Of a DNA stretch of 64,000 nucleotides, positions 1 to 14,002 are shown piece by piece. Source of the stretch: Mesocentrotus franciscanus (taxonomy: Eukaryota; Echinodermata; Echinoidea; Camarodonta; Strongylocentrotidae); contig CP137682.1 of NCBI GenBank assembly GCA_037976565.1, forward strand, positions 29,930,782 through 29,994,781, in the 5' to 3' direction. Position 1 is the stretch's first letter; each line of letters starts with the position of its first letter. The notes below the pieces were generated by a model that saw only the letters and a list, made by a program, of their open reading frames with translations, was not told the DNA's origin and did no database searches. Position numbers and translations under genes: made by a program.

Positions 1-590
1 TCGCGCGCACGGACACTTATCTGAAACGGACGCTCATTCTGTTATTAATGGTCATAAAGAGATAAACATGGTATCAAATTGTTCGTAAAAATGAGGAATA
101 TCATGAAAGATAAAAATGGCGATTCTATGTTGCGTACGGCCACGACGAACGAAAACGCGCGCGCATTTGCGTGTGCGCGTTTTTTTGCAAAATGCTTAAA
201 ATGGCCTGAAACGTACTCTAATTTGAATAAAAAGTGATTTTGAGCATTTTGAAATTTTGCGCGCGCACTGACGCGCGGACGTACGCGTACGCGCGCGTTT
301 TTTGACCTGAAAATGACCGGACGGATATTGACCTTAATCTTGATAAATATTAATGAGAAATTAATTTCCATTATGAAGATATGATCATGAGTTGATTTTC
401 ACAAAATGGCGCGTAGATGACGTCACGATGATTTGATGAACTTGAAAATGTTCCTGTCACGTCTCATGACAATGACCTATGACTGTGTCAAATTTGAAAG
501 AAATCGGGTGGTTCGATATTGAGCAATCGTGTGCACAAAAAAGTGTAGAAATAAAGAATAATAAAGAAAGAAAATTCTGACGAAATCAAT

Positions 591-663
591 AGGTGGTCTG
601 TCGATGACAGACCACCTAACGAGAAATTTAATTCGTCATTGAGGACGAATTAGGTGGTCTGTC
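591..663 (+). other. Satellite alternative hairpin (arm present three times)
   Basis: aggtggtctgtc (591-602), its reverse complement gacagaccacct (606-617) and a second direct copy (651-662) lie in a row. The middle copy can pair with the first (3-nt loop) or with the third. In the latter case it encloses a second perfect stem, aattcgtc/gacgaatt. Equivalent triplets are at 4461, 5476 and 6475. I tested it as a hammerhead ribozyme and the catalytic core does not fit. Confidence 0.7.
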
Positions 664-3600
664 TTTAAATCTGGTGGACGCTGATCTTGTTAAAGATTGT
701 CACAGCTACAACATATCGAAATTTGGAAGAAAATCGATCAATATTAACAGAGATACAATCAATTTTCCATATGCTGACGTCATAATATGCAAATTCGATT
801 TTGAGTTCCAAGGCCATTATGATGACGTCACGATATATTTAACGGCCAAATGAGACATGAAATCATATCTCAAACTCATACTCTATCTAAATATATCAAA
901 AATTGAGGGGTCAACGGACATCCCAAAGAGCTATAATGGATTTTGTATAGGCATGTTTTTGCCCATATCTATTATGTATTACAAGAGCTCGCGCGCACGG
1001 ACATTTATCTGGAACGGACGCTCATTCCGTTATTAATGGTCATAAAAAGATAAACATGGTACCAAATTGTTCGGAAAAATGGGGAATATCATGAAAGATA
1101 AAAAATGGCGATTCTATGTTGCGTACGGCCATGACGAACGAAAACGCGCGCGCATTCGCGTGCGCGCGTTTTTTGGCGAAATGCTTAAAATTGGCTGAAA
1201 CGTACTCTAATTTGAACGAAAAGTGATTTTGAGCATTTTGAAATTTTGCGCGCGCACTGACGCGCGGACGTACACGTACGCGCGCGTTTATTGACCTGAA
1301 AATGACCGGACGGATATTGACCTTAATCATGATAAATATGAATGAGAAATGACTTTCTGTTATGAAGATATGATCATAAGTTGATTTTCACAAAATGGCG
1401 CGTGGATGACGTCACGATTATTTGATGAACTTGAAAATGCGGCTGTCACGTCTTATGACGATGACCTATGACTGTGTCAAATTTAAAAGAAATCTGACGG
1501 TTAGATTTTGAGTAATCGTGTGCACAAAAAAGTGGAGAAATAAAAATAAATAAATAACGAGAAATTTAATTCGTCATTGAGGACGAATTAGGTGGTCTGT
1601 CTTTCAATCCGGTGGACGCTTATCTTGTTGAGGATTGTCACAGCTACAACATATCGGAATTTGGAAGAAAATCAATCAATATTAACAGAGATACAATCAA
1701 TTTTCCATAAATATGCTGACGTCATAATATGCAAATTCGTATTTTGAGTTCCAAGGCCATTATGATGATGTCACGATATATTTAATGGCCAAATGAGACA
1801 TGAAATCATATCTACACTTCATACTCTATCCAAATATGAAAAAAAATTAGGGTCAACGGGCATCCTAAAGAGCTATAATGGATTTTGTATAGGCATGTTT
1901 TTGCCCATATATGCTATGTATTACAAGAGCTCGCACGCACGGACATTTATCTGGAACGGACGCTCATTCCGTTATTAATGGTCATAAAGAGATAAACATG
2001 GTATCAAATTGTTCGGAAAAAATGGGCAATACTATGATAGATAAAAATGGCGATTCTAGGTTGCGTACCACCATTACGACCAAAACGCGCGCGCAAGGTG
2101 TGCGTACGCAAAATTTTCGAAATGCTTGAAATGGCCTAAAACGTACTCTAATTTGATCAAAAGTGATTTTGAGCATTTTTATTTTTGCGCGCCGACGCGC
2201 GGACGTACGCGCGCGTTTATTGACCTGAAGTTGACCGGACGGATATTGACCTTAATCGTGATAAATATGAATGAGAAATGATTTTCGGTTATGAAGATAT
2301 GATCATGAGTTGATTTTAGAGTACTTCACAAAATGGCGCCTGGATGACGTCAGAATAATTTGGTGAACTTGAAAAGTTTCAAGTCACATCTCAAGATGTT
2401 GACCTATAACTGTGTCAAATTTGAAAGAAATCTGACGGTTAGATTTTGAGTAATCGTGTGCACAAAAAAGTGTACCAAAAAAATCAGAGTGTTTGTACAG
2501 TTTTAATTAGAATACGAGAAATTTAATTCGTCATTGAGGACGAATTAGGTGGTCTGTCTTTAAATCTGGTGGACGCTGATCTTGTTGAAGATTGTCACAG
2601 CTACAACATATCGAAATTTGGAAGAAAATCGATCAATATTTAGAGAGATACAATCAATTTTCCATTAATTTGCTGACGTCATAATATGCAAATTCGTATT
2701 TCGAGTTCCAAGGCCATTATGATGATGTCACGATATATTTAATGGCCAAATGAGACATGAAATCATATCTCCGACTCATACTCTATCCAAATATGAAAAA
2801 AAATTAGGGTCAACGGGCATCCTAAAGAGCTATAATGGATTTTGTATAGGCATGTTTTTGCCCATATATGCTATGTATTACAAGAGCTCGCACGCACGGA
2901 CATTTATCTTGAACGGACGCTCATTCCGTTATTAATGGTCATAAAGAGATAAACATGGTATCAAATTGTTCGGAAAAAATGGGCAATACTTTAATAGACA
3001 AAAAATGGCGATTCTATGGTGCGTACGGCCATGACGTACGAAAACGCGCGCGCAATAGGTGTGCGCGCGCAAAGGTGTGCGTACGCAAATTTTTCGAAAT
3101 GCTTGAAATGGCCTTAAACGTACTCTAATTTGATCAAAAAGTGATTTTGAGTATTTTTTATTTTTGCGCGCACCGACGCGCAGACGTACACGTACGCGCG
3201 TTTATTGACCTGAAGTTGACCGGACGGATATTGACCTTAATCGTGATCAATATGAATGACAAATGATTTTCGGTTATGAAGATATGATCATGAGTTGATT
3301 TTCAGAGTACTTCACAAAATGGCGCCTGGATGACGTCAGGATAATTTGGTGAACTTGAAAAGTTTCAAGTCACATCTCACGATGATGACCTACAACTGTG
3401 TCAAATTTGAAAGAAATTGTGTGGTTCAGTTTTGAGAAATCGTGTGCACAAAAAAGTGTACCAAAAAAATTCGAGTGTTTATACAGTTTCAATTAGAATA
3501 CGAGAAATTTAATTCGTCATTGAGGACGAATTAGGTGGTCTGTCGTGTAATCTGAATAACTGATCTTGTAGAGAATTGTCTCAGCTACAACATATCGAAA

Positions 3601-4460
3601 TTTGGAAGAAAATCGATCAATATTTAAAAAGATACAATCAATTTTCCCTAAATATACTGATGTCATAATATGCGAATTCGGATTTTGAGTTCCAAGGCCA
3701 TTATGATGATGTCACGATATATTTAATGGCCAAATGAGACATGAAATCATATCTCCGACTCATACTCTATCCAAATATAAAAAAATTGGGGGTCAACGGG
3801 CATCCTAAAGAGCTATAATGGATTTTGTATAGGCATGTTTTTGCCCATATATGCTATGTATTACAAGAGCTCGCACGCACGGACATTTATCTTGAACGGA
3901 CGCTCATTCCGTTATTAATGGTCATAAAGAGATAAACATGGTATCAAATTTGGAAAAAAATGGGAATATCATGAAGAAAAAAAGGATTTATGTTGCGTTC
4001 GGCCATGACGAACGAAAACGCGCGCATTCGCGTGTGCGCGTTTTTTGTGAAATGCTTAAAATGGCTGAAACGTACTCTAATTTGAAAAAAAGTGATTTTG
4101 AGCATTTTAAAATTTTGCGCGCGCACTGACGCGCGGACGTACGCGTACGCGCGCGTTTATTGACCTGAAATGACCGGACGGATATTGACCTTGATATGAT
4201 AAATATGAATGAGAAATGACTTTCCGTTATGAAGATATGATCATGAGTTGATTTTCACAAAATGGCGCCTGGATGACGTCACGATGATTTGATGAACTTG
4301 AAAATGTTCCTGTCACGTCTCATGACAATGACCTATGACTGTGCCAAATTGAAAGAAATTGACGAACAGATCTTGAGTTATCACTTGCACAAAAAGTGGA
4401 GAAATAAATAAAAATAAATAAATAATAATAATAAAGAAAGAAAATTCTGACGAAATTAAT

Positions 4461-4533
4461 AGGTGGTCTGTTGATAACAGACCACCTAACGAGAAATTTA
4501 ATTCGTCATTGAGGACGAATTAGGTGGTCTGTT
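4461..4533 (+). other. Satellite hairpin with co-varying arms
   Basis: Same three-part structure as at 591, but the arm ends in gtt instead of gtc and its partner begins aac instead of gac, so pairing is kept. The third copy (near 4521) also carries gtt. Either paired substitution or gene conversion within the unit could produce this. Confidence 0.65.
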
Positions 4534-5475
4534 ATGTAATTTGAATATTTGAACTTGTGGAGAATTGTCTCAGCTACAACATATCGAAATTTGGAAGAAA
4601 ATCGATCAATATTTACAGAGATACAATCAATTTTCCATAAATATGCTGACGTCATAATATGCAAATTGCATTTTGAGTTCCAAGGCCATTATGATGACGT
4701 CACGATATATTTAATGGCCAAATGAGACATGAAATCATATCTACGATTCATACTCTATCCAAATATGAAAAAAAATTAGGGTCAACGGGCTTCCTAAAGA
4801 GCTATAATGGATTTTGTATAGGCATGTTTTTGCCCATATATTATGTATTACAAGAGCTCGCACGCACGGACATTTATCTGGAACGGACGCTCATTCCGTT
4901 ATTAATGGTCATAAAGAGATAAACATGGTATCAAATTGTTCGAAAAAAATGGGGAATATCATGAAAGAAAAAAATGGCGATTCTATGTTGCGTACGGCCA
5001 TGACGAACGCGCGCGCATTCGCGTGTGCGCGTTTTTTGCGAAATGCTTAAAATGGCCTGAAACGTACTCTAATTTGAATAAAAAGTGATTTTGAGCATTT
5101 TGAAAATTTGCGCGCGCACTGACGCACGCGCGTACACCCGCGCGCGTTTATTGACCTGAAATTGACCGGACGGATATTGACCTTGATCATGATAAATATG
5201 AATGAGAATGACTTTCTGTTATGAAGATATGATCATGAGTTGATTTTCGAAAAATTCACAAAATGGCGCCTGGATGACGTCACGATGTTTTGATGAACTT
5301 GAAAATGTTCCTGTCACGTCTTATGACGATGACCTATGACTGTGTCAAATTTGAAAGAAATCTGACGGTTAGATTTTGAGTAATCGCTTGCACAAAAAAT
5401 GGGGAAGAAATAAAAATAGAAATAATAATAATAATAATAATAATAATAAAGAAAGAAAATTCTGACGAAATCAAT

Positions 5476-5502
5476 AGGTGGTCTGTCGATGACAGACCAC
5501 CT
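5476..5502 (+). other. Satellite 12-bp perfect hairpin
   Basis: aggtggtctgtc and gacagaccacct separated by gat, as in the unit at 591. Confidence 0.7.
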
Positions 5503-6474
5503 AACGAGAAGTTTAATTCGTCATTGAGGACGAATTAGGTGGTCTGTCTTTTAATCTGGTGGACGCTGATCTTGTTAGGAATTGTCACAGCTACAACATA
5601 TCGAAATTTGGAAGAAAATCGATCAATATTTACAGAGATACAATCAATTTTCCATAAATAAGCTGGCGTCATAATATGCCAATTCGTATTTTGAGTTCCA
5701 AGGCCATTATAATGACGTCTTGATATATTTAATGGCCAAATGAGACATGAAATCATATCTCTGACTCATACTCTATCCAAATATGAAAAAAAATTAGGGG
5801 TCAACGGACATCCTAAAGAGCTATAATGGATTTTGTATAGGCATGTTTTTGCCCATATATGCTATGTATTACAAGAGCTCGCACGCACGGACATTTATCT
5901 GGAACGGACGCTCATTCCGTTATTAATGGTCATAAAGAGATAAACATGGTATCAAATTGTTCTGAAAAAATGGGAATATCATGCCAACGGAAAAAGGGGA
6001 TTTATGTTGCGTTCGGCCATGACGAACGAAAACGCGCGCATTCGCGTGTGCGCGTTTTTTGAAATGCTTAAAATGGCTGAAACGTACTCTAATTTGAATA
6101 AAAGTGATTTTGAGCATTTTGAAATTTTGCGCGCGCACGCGCGGACGTACGCGTACGCGCGCGTTTATTAACCTGAAAATGACCGGACGGATATTGACCT
6201 TGATATTGATAAATATGAATGAGAAATGAATTTCCGTTATGAAGATATGATCATGAGTTGATTTTCACAAAATGGCGCCTGGATGACGTCACGATGATTT
6301 GATGAACTTGAAAATGTTCCTGTCACGTCTCATGACAATGACCTATGACTGTGTCAAAATTGAAAGAAATTGATGGTTCGATATTGAGTAATCGCTTGCA
6401 CAAAAAAGTGGAGAAATAAAAATAAATAATAATAAATAATAATAATAAAGAAAGAAAATTCTGACGAAATCAAT

Positions 6475-6501
6475 AGGTGGTCTGTCGTTGACAGACCACC
6501 T
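6475..6501 (+). other. Satellite 12-bp perfect hairpin
   Basis: Same 12-bp arms as at 591 and 5476. Only the 3-nt loop differs (gtt instead of gat), so change is tolerated in the loop. Confidence 0.7.
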
Positions 6502-8449
6502 AACGAGAAATTTAATTCGTCATTGAGGACGAATTAGGTGGTCTGTCTTTAAATCTAGTGGACGCTGATCTTGTTGAGGATTGTCACAGCTACAACATAT
6601 CGAAATTTGGAAGAAAATCAATCAATATTAACAGAGATACAATCAATTTTCGATAAATATGCTCACGTCATAATATGCAAATTCGTAATTCGAGTTCCAA
6701 GGCCATTATGATGATGTCACGATATATTTAATGGCCAAATGAGACATGAAATCATATCTACGATTCATACTCTATCCAAATATGAAAAAAAATTAGGGTC
6801 AACAGGCATCCTAAAGAGCTATAATGGATTTTGTATAGGCATGTTTTTGCCCATATCTGTTATGTATTACAAGAGCTCGCACGCACGGACATTTATCTTG
6901 AACGGACGCTCATTCCGTTATTAATGGTCATAAAGAGATAAACATGGTATCAAATTGTTCGAAAAAATGGGCAATACTATGATAGACAAAAATGGCGATT
7001 CTATGGTGCGTACGGCCATGACGCGAAAACGCGCGGTGTGCGCGCGCAAAGGTGTGCGTACGCAAAATTTTCGAAATGCTTGAAATGGCCTAAAACGTAC
7101 TCTAATTTGATCAAAAGTGATTTTGAGCATTTTTTATTTTTGCGCGCACCGACGCGCGGACGTACGCGTACGCGCGCGTTTATTGACCTGAAGTTGACCG
7201 GACGGATATTGACCTTAATCGTGATAAATATGAATGAGAAATGATTTTCGGTTATGAAGATATGATCATGAGTTGATTTTAGAGTACTTCACAAAATGGC
7301 GCCTGGATGACGTCAGGATGATTTGGTGAACTTGAAAGTTTCAAGTCACATCTCAAGATGTTGACCTACAACTGTGTCAAATTTGAAAGAAATTGTGTGG
7401 TTCAGTTTTGAGAAATCGTGTGCAAAAAAAGTGTACCAAAAAAATTCGAGTGTTTATACAGTTTCAATTAGAATACGAGAAATTTAATTCGTCATTGAGG
7501 ACGAATTAGGTGGTCTGTCTTTAAATCTGTGGACGCTGATCTTGTTAGAGATTGTCGCAGCTACAACATATCGAAATTTGGAAGAAAATCGATCAATATT
7601 TACAGAGATACAATCAATTTTCCATAAATATGCTGACGTCATAATATGCAAATTCGTTTTTGAGTTCCAAGGCCATTATGATGATGTCACGATATATTTA
7701 ATGGCCAAATGAGACATGAAATCATATCTACGACTCATACTCTATCCAAATATGAAAAAAAATGGGGTCAACGGGCATCCTAAAGAGCTATAATGGATTT
7801 TGTATAGGCATGTTTTTGCCCATATCTGCTATGTATTACAAGAGCTCGCACGCACGGACATTTATCTGGAACGGACGCTCATTCCGTTATTAATGGTCAT
7901 AAAGAGATAAACATGGTATCAAATTGTTCGGAAAAAATGGGCAATACTATGATAGACAAAAATGGCGATTCTATGGTGCGTACGGCCATGACGTACGAAA
8001 ACGCGCGCGTATAGGTGTGCGCGCAAAGGTGTGCGTACGCAAAATTTTCGAAATGCTTGAAATGGCCTAAAACGTACTCTAATTTGATCAAAAGTGATTT
8101 TGAGCATTTTTTTTTGCGCGCACCGACGCGCGGACGAACGCGTACGCGCGCGTTTTTTGACCTGAAGTTGACCGGACGGATATTGACCTTAATCGTGATA
8201 AATATGAATGAGAAATGATTTTCGGTTATAAAGATATGATCATGAGTTGATTTTTAGAGTACTTCACAAAATGGCGCCTGGATGACGTCAGATGATTTGG
8301 TGAACTTGAAAGTTTCAAGTCACATCTCACGATGATGACCTACAACTGTGTCAAATTTGAAAGAAATTGTGTGGTTCAGTTTTGAGAAATCGTGTGCACA
8401 AAAAAGTGTACCAAAAAAAATCGAGTGTTTGTACAGTTTCAATTAGAAT

Positions 8450-10910
8450 ACGAGAAATTTAATTCGTCATTGAGGACGAATTAGGTGGTCTGTCGGGTAA
8501 TCTTAATAACTGATCTTGTAGAGAATCGTCTCAGCTACAACATATCGAAAATTGAAAGAAAATCGTTCAATATTTACAAAGATACAATCAATTTGGCGTG
8601 GTCTTGTAGACGCTTGGTTCTCCCTTGTGGCTTGTAAAGGATACTTAGGATGACTTTCTAAGCCCAACATATATCCCTTAGCCTGACACTTATTCACCAT
8701 AGCTCAAACCACGCCCTGTATACTAGCTCACTCCTCTCAGTCCTTACTCCACACAGACTTATAGCGCTCTGCCTACGTGGCGCGAACCTTGTCTTCCACT
8801 AACATAGCAACAATAGGCCACTTCATGCATGAATGCATCACATTCCTTTCTCTAATTACTTGATTGCGGTACACTGGCCTTAATCGCTCGCGCATTTTGA
8901 CAATGACGTCACGATATATTTAACGACCAAATGAGACATGAAATCATATCTCCGACTCATACTCTATCCAAATATATCAACAAATTGTGGGGTCAACGGG
9001 CATCCTAAAGAGCTATAATGGATTTTGTCTAGGCATGATTTTGCCAATATATGCTATGTATTACAAGAGCTCGCACGCACGGACAGTTATCTTGAACAGA
9101 CGCTCATTTCGTTATTAATGGTCATAAAGAGATAAACATGGTATCAAATTGTTCGGAAAAAAGTGGGCAATACTATGATAGATAAAACATGGCGATTCTA
9201 GGTTGCGTTCCACCATTACGACCAAAAACGTGCGCGCTAATTTATGCGCGCAAAGGTGTGCGCACGCAAAATTTTCGAAATGCTTGAAATGGCCTAAAAC
9301 GTACTCTAATTTGATCAAAAAGTGATTTTGAGCATTTTTTATTTTTGCGCGCACCGACGCGCAGACGTACGCGTACGCGCGCGTTTATTGACCTGAAGTT
9401 GACCGGACGGATATTGACCTTAATCGTGATAAATATGAATGAGAAATGATTTTTGTTATGAAGATATGATCATGATTATTTTAGAGTACTTCACAAAATG
9501 GCGCCTGGATGACGTCAGAATAATTTGGTGAACTTGAAAGTTTCAAGTCACATCTCAAGATGTTGACCTATAACTGTGTCAAATTTGAAAGAAATCTGAC
9601 GGTTAGATTTTGAGTAATCGTGTGCACAAAAAGTGTACCAAAAAATCCGAGTGTTTGTACAGTTTCAATTAGAATACGAGAAATTTAATTCGTCATTGAG
9701 GACGAATTAGGTGGTCTGTCGTGTAATCTTAATAACTGATCTTGTAGAGAATCGTCTCAGCTACAACATATCGAAAATTGAAATAAAATCGTTCAATATT
9801 TACAAAGATACAATCAATTTGGCGTGGTCTTGTAGACGCTTGGTTCTCCTTGTGGCTTGTAAAGGATACTTCGGATGACTTTCTAAGCCCAACATATATC
9901 TCTTAGCCTGACACTTATTCACCATAGCTCAAACCACGCCCTGTATACTAGCTCACTCCTCTCAGTCCTTACTCCACACAGACTTATAGCGCTCTGCCTA
10001 CGTGGCGCGAACCTTGTCTTCCACTAACATAGCAACAATAGGCCACTTCATGCATGAATGCATCACATTCCTTTCTCTAATTACTTGATTGCGGTACACT
10101 GGCCTGAATCGCTCGCGCATTTTGACAATGACGTCACGATATATTTAACGACCAAATGAGACATGAAATCATATCTCCGACTCATACTCTATCCAAATAT
10201 ATCAACAAATTGTGGGGTCAACGGGCATCCTAAAGAGCTATAATGGATTTTGTCTAGGCATGATTTTGCCAATATATGCTATGTATTACAAGAGCTCGCA
10301 CGCACGGACAGATATCTTGAACAGACGCTCATTTCGTTATTAATGGTCATAAAGAGATAAACAAGGTATCAAATTGTTCGGAAAAAATGGGCAATAGTAT
10401 GATAGACAATACATGGCGATTCTAGGTTGCGTACCACCATTACGAACAAAAACGTGCGCGCAAATTTATGCGCGCGCAAAGGTGTACGCACGCAAATTTT
10501 TCGAAATGATTGAAATGGCCTAAAACGTACTCTAATTTGATCAAAAATTGATTTTGAGCATTTTTTACTTGTGCGCGCCCCGACGCGCGAAAGATGCCGT
10601 ACGCGCGTGTTTATTGACCTGAAGTTGACCAGACGGATATTGACCTTAATCGTGATAAATATGAATGGGAAATGATTTTTGTTTAGGAAGATATGATCAT
10701 GAGTTGATTTTCAGAGTACTTCACAAAATGGCGCCTGGATGACGTCAGAATATTTTGGTGAACTTGAAAAGTTTCAAGTCACATCTCAAGATGTTGACCT
10801 ATAACTGTGTCAAATTTGAAAGAAATCTGACGGTTAGATTTTGAGTAATCGTGTGCACAAAAAAGTGTACCAAAAAAATCCGAGTGTTTGTACAGTTTCA
10901 ATTAGAATAC
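8450..10910. repeat. Satellite, type B monomers with ~310-bp replacement block
   Basis: Two consecutive units in which the usual segment after the anchor is replaced by an unrelated block (8594-8907 and 9818-10127). It begins tttggcgtggtcttgtagac and ends near ctcgcgcattttgacaatga, then rejoins the satellite at a tgacgtcacgatatatttaa motif. The two blocks are almost identical, so the change preceded the duplication. Confidence 0.8.
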
Positions 10911-11834
10911 GAGAAATTTAATTCGTCATTGAGGACGAATTAGGTGGTCTGTCTTTAAATCTGGTGGACGCTGATCTTGTTGAGGATTGTCACAGCTACA
11001 ACATATCGAAATTTGGAAGAAAATCAATCAATATTAACAGAGATACAATCAATTTCCCATAAATATGCCGACGTCATAATAACGGACGCTCATTTGGTTA
11101 TTAATGGTCGTAAAGAGATAAACGTGGTACCAAATTGTTCTGAAAAAAATGGGGAATATCATGCCAACGGAAAAAAGGGGGATTTATGTTGCGTTCGGCC
11201 ATGACGAACGAAAACGCGCGCGCATTCGCGTGTGCGCGTTTTTGAAATGCTTAGAATTGACTGAAACGTACTCTAATTTGAATAAAAAGTGATTTTGAGC
11301 ATTTTGAAATTTTGCGCGCGCACTGACGCGCGGACGTACGCGTACGCGCGTTTATTGACCTGAAAATGACCGGACGGATATTGACCTTGATATTGATAAA
11401 TATGAATGAGAAATGATTTTCCGTTATGAAGATATGATCATTAGTTGATTTTCACAAAATGGCGCCTGGATGACGTCACGATGATTTGATGAACTTGAAA
11501 ATGTTCCTGTCACGTCTCATGACAATGACCTATGACTGTGCCAAAATTGAAAGAAATTGTGTGGTTTGATTTTGAGTAATCGCTTGCACAAAAAAGTGGA
11601 GAAATAAAAATAAATAATAACTAGAAATGTAATTCGTCATGAGGACGAATTAGGTGGTCTGTTATGTAATCTGAATAACTGATCTTGTAGAAAATTGTCT
11701 TAGCTACAACATATCAAAATTTGGAAGAAAATCGATCCATATTTACAGATACAATCAATTTTCCATAAATATGCTGACGTCATAATATGCAAATTCGTAT
11801 TTTGAGTTCCAAGGCCAAAGGGCAAAGGGCAGAG

Positions 11835-12200
11835 CTATAGAAAATTAAGGAACATTACAAGACATAATAGAAGGAGAACGAGAACCAGCAGCGGGAGAGG
11901 TAGAGGGTGAGAGAGAAGAAAAAGAGAAGGGCAGAGGCAGAGGGAGACAGAGCAAGAGAATAAGAGGGAGGCAAGGCAAGAGGTCGAGGTAGAGGGAGGC
12001 AGAGAGAGAGGGAGAGGGTAAAAGAGTAGAGAGAGATATATATGCAGAGACAGAGCAAGAGAAGGAGAGGGGCAAAATAAGAGAGGAGAAGGGAAACAGA
12101 GCAAGAGAGAGGAGAAAGAGAGAGATGCAATGGAGAACGATGCATTCAATATATCCAGCATAAATAGAATTTAATATAGAGAAAGAGAGAAGTATAGACA
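11835..12200. repeat. GA-rich polypurine tract
   Basis: About 350 bases of nearly pure purine on the plus strand (gagagagag, aggcagag motifs). Long serine/leucine-rich frames on the minus strand come from composition, not selection. A second copy lies at 14003-14365. Confidence 0.8.
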
Positions 12201-12524
12201 AGTAAACAATTCTATGTCCACGGAGAGACGTAAACATGCATATACCTTGGGCTGAATAACTGGAAAAAGTAAAAACGTCTGGGAAGGAGACTAGCAAGGT
12301 GATTTGATATTGTAGCAGAGTTGGGAGATACACCCTATATTAGGTTTAATACCAGATTTCCCATAGGGTTGTACTCAAACGATTGACATTCTTCTCCCAT
12401 AGATATAACACGCAAAATTAGGCATTTTATTACATTGTTTGTGATTGTATATGATAATATGTTATAATAGTCGAAGAAGATCATAAAATCAAATTTAAAA
12501 CGACAAAAAAAAAAAAAAAAAAAA

Positions 12525-12597
12525 TGACCCACCAGGAATCGAACTTGGGTCGCCGGAATGGGAGGCAAGTGCTATGACCACTATACCAAAATAATCC
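12525..12597 (-). ncRNA. tRNA-Gly-like sequence (SINE head or tRNA pseudogene)
   Basis: On the minus strand the sequence has an A-box-like TGGTATAGTGGTCATAGCAC and a B box AGTTCGATTCC (pol III internal promoter parts). It resembles tRNA-Gly (CCTCCCA in the anticodon loop) but the anticodon stem and acceptor stem do not pair, so it is not a working tRNA. It is followed downstream by a run of about 20 T on its own strand, which would terminate pol III. A duplicate lies at 14691-14763. Confidence 0.5.
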
Positions 12598-14002
12598 ACA
12601 TAGACATTACACGTGAACGGAAAATGGAATTCTCAAATCCCACTTTGCAAGTGAAATATGAGCATGATCCCGGCATCTGATCGAAAAATAAAGGGCACAC
12701 TTGTGATAGCTTATTGTCTCAGCTACAACATACTCAAAGCTCAGCGAAAACAAAACTAAAACGACGGAGATATTGCTCGCGAAAGACGGGAATGTAGAAT
12801 CCAGTTTTGAGAAAAAGTCATGTCCCATAGAGAATACACGCAAAATGTGAAAAATTGACATGCCTCCTTTAATCGCAAAAATACGCCATGATGCCTTTGT
12901 CAAAATGAAAATCGTGGTGACTGCATTTGTAGAGAATTGTCTCAGCTAGAACATATCAAAATTTGGAAGAAAATCGACAATATTACTGCAATATTATCAA
13001 ATGAATACAAAAATTATGATGTCATATTTTCAAAATCAAATTTTCGAGTTCATATGCAAATATGACGACGTCAGAACATACGATTGGACAAAATTATACA
13101 TGAAATCACATAAAATTTCATGGGCTTCCAGAAAATGTTAAAAATTTGGGGGTATTTAGGCATTCTGACGAGCTATGGCGGATTTTATATAGACATGTTT
13201 TTACCACTTTTTACATTATATTGCCCATTGACGCGCGCACGAATTTTAAAGTTTGACGCACGCGTGTGGCATTATGGAAGGTCGAGAATTACTGGAAATA
13301 GTTGGAAATTGTCAAAAATAGTGTCAGAAATAAAAACCATGCGAAAAAGGGCGTTTTTACGATGTGCTGCGCGCGATAACGCGCGCGCGGACGCGCACGG
13401 ACGGAAATTTTGAAATGCTTAAAATGACCTGATTCGTACTCTCAATTAATAGTTAAGTGATTTTGAGCTTTTAAAATTTTGACGCGCGTACGCGCGCGTC
13501 ATGACCTTTATGTGATTTTGACGACATGACCTGTTGACCCTTGACCTGAATTATATGTGATATGAATATGAATGACCTTTGATGACGCATCATGAAGATA
13601 TGATTGATCATGTGATTTCACAAAATGGCGCCTGGATGACGTCACGATGACCTGATGACCTTGAAAATGTTCCTGTCACGTTTATGACAATGACCCATAA
13701 CTGTCCAAAAATTGAAAGAAATTGACAAAACCGATCTTGAGTTATCCTAGGAACAAAAAAGTGGAGGAAATAAAAATAAATAATAATAAACTAGAAATGT
13801 AATTCGTCATGAAGACGAATTAGGTGGTCTGTTATGTAATCTGAATAACTGATCTTGTAGAAAATTGTCTTAGCTACAACATATCAAAATTTGGAAGAAA
13901 ATCGATCCATATTTACAGAGATACAATCAATTTTCCATAAATATGCTGACGTCATAATATGCAAATTCGTATTTTGAGTTCCAAGGCCAAAGGGCAAAGG
14001 GC

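Larger units (their letters stand above)
1..8592. repeat. Satellite, type A monomers (~0.94-1.01 kb)
   Basis: Eight successive monomers plus a partial one at the left edge. Two alternating subtypes exist: one has an AAT/AAAT-rich stretch and a perfect 12-bp hairpin before the anchor (copies near 591, 4461, 5476, 6475). The other has a short segment reading tgtttatacagtttcaatta in its place (copies near 2490, 3475, 7450, 8430). Subtypes also differ after the GC-rich block (tttgaaatgctt versus ttttcgaaatgcttg). The mixed order suggests duplication of blocks of several monomers. Confidence 0.85.

Noticed and set aside
580..663. Hammerhead ribozyme in the satellite (a ctgacga box next to stems and a gaaa)
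   Set aside because: The CUGANGA box, GAAA and a UH cleavage site cannot be placed with three stems in the required order, and units without the ctgacga box still keep the anchor stem.
1793..7000. A recurring ~61-codon frame beginning MRHEIIS in many satellite units
   Set aside because: It follows the repeat unit, is broken in several units (for example near 841 and 3735), has no domain and no splice or promoter context. Its conservation is explained by recent duplication of the DNA.
12525..12597. A functional tRNA-Gly gene
   Set aside because: Only the A/B boxes fit. The acceptor and anticodon stems do not pair.
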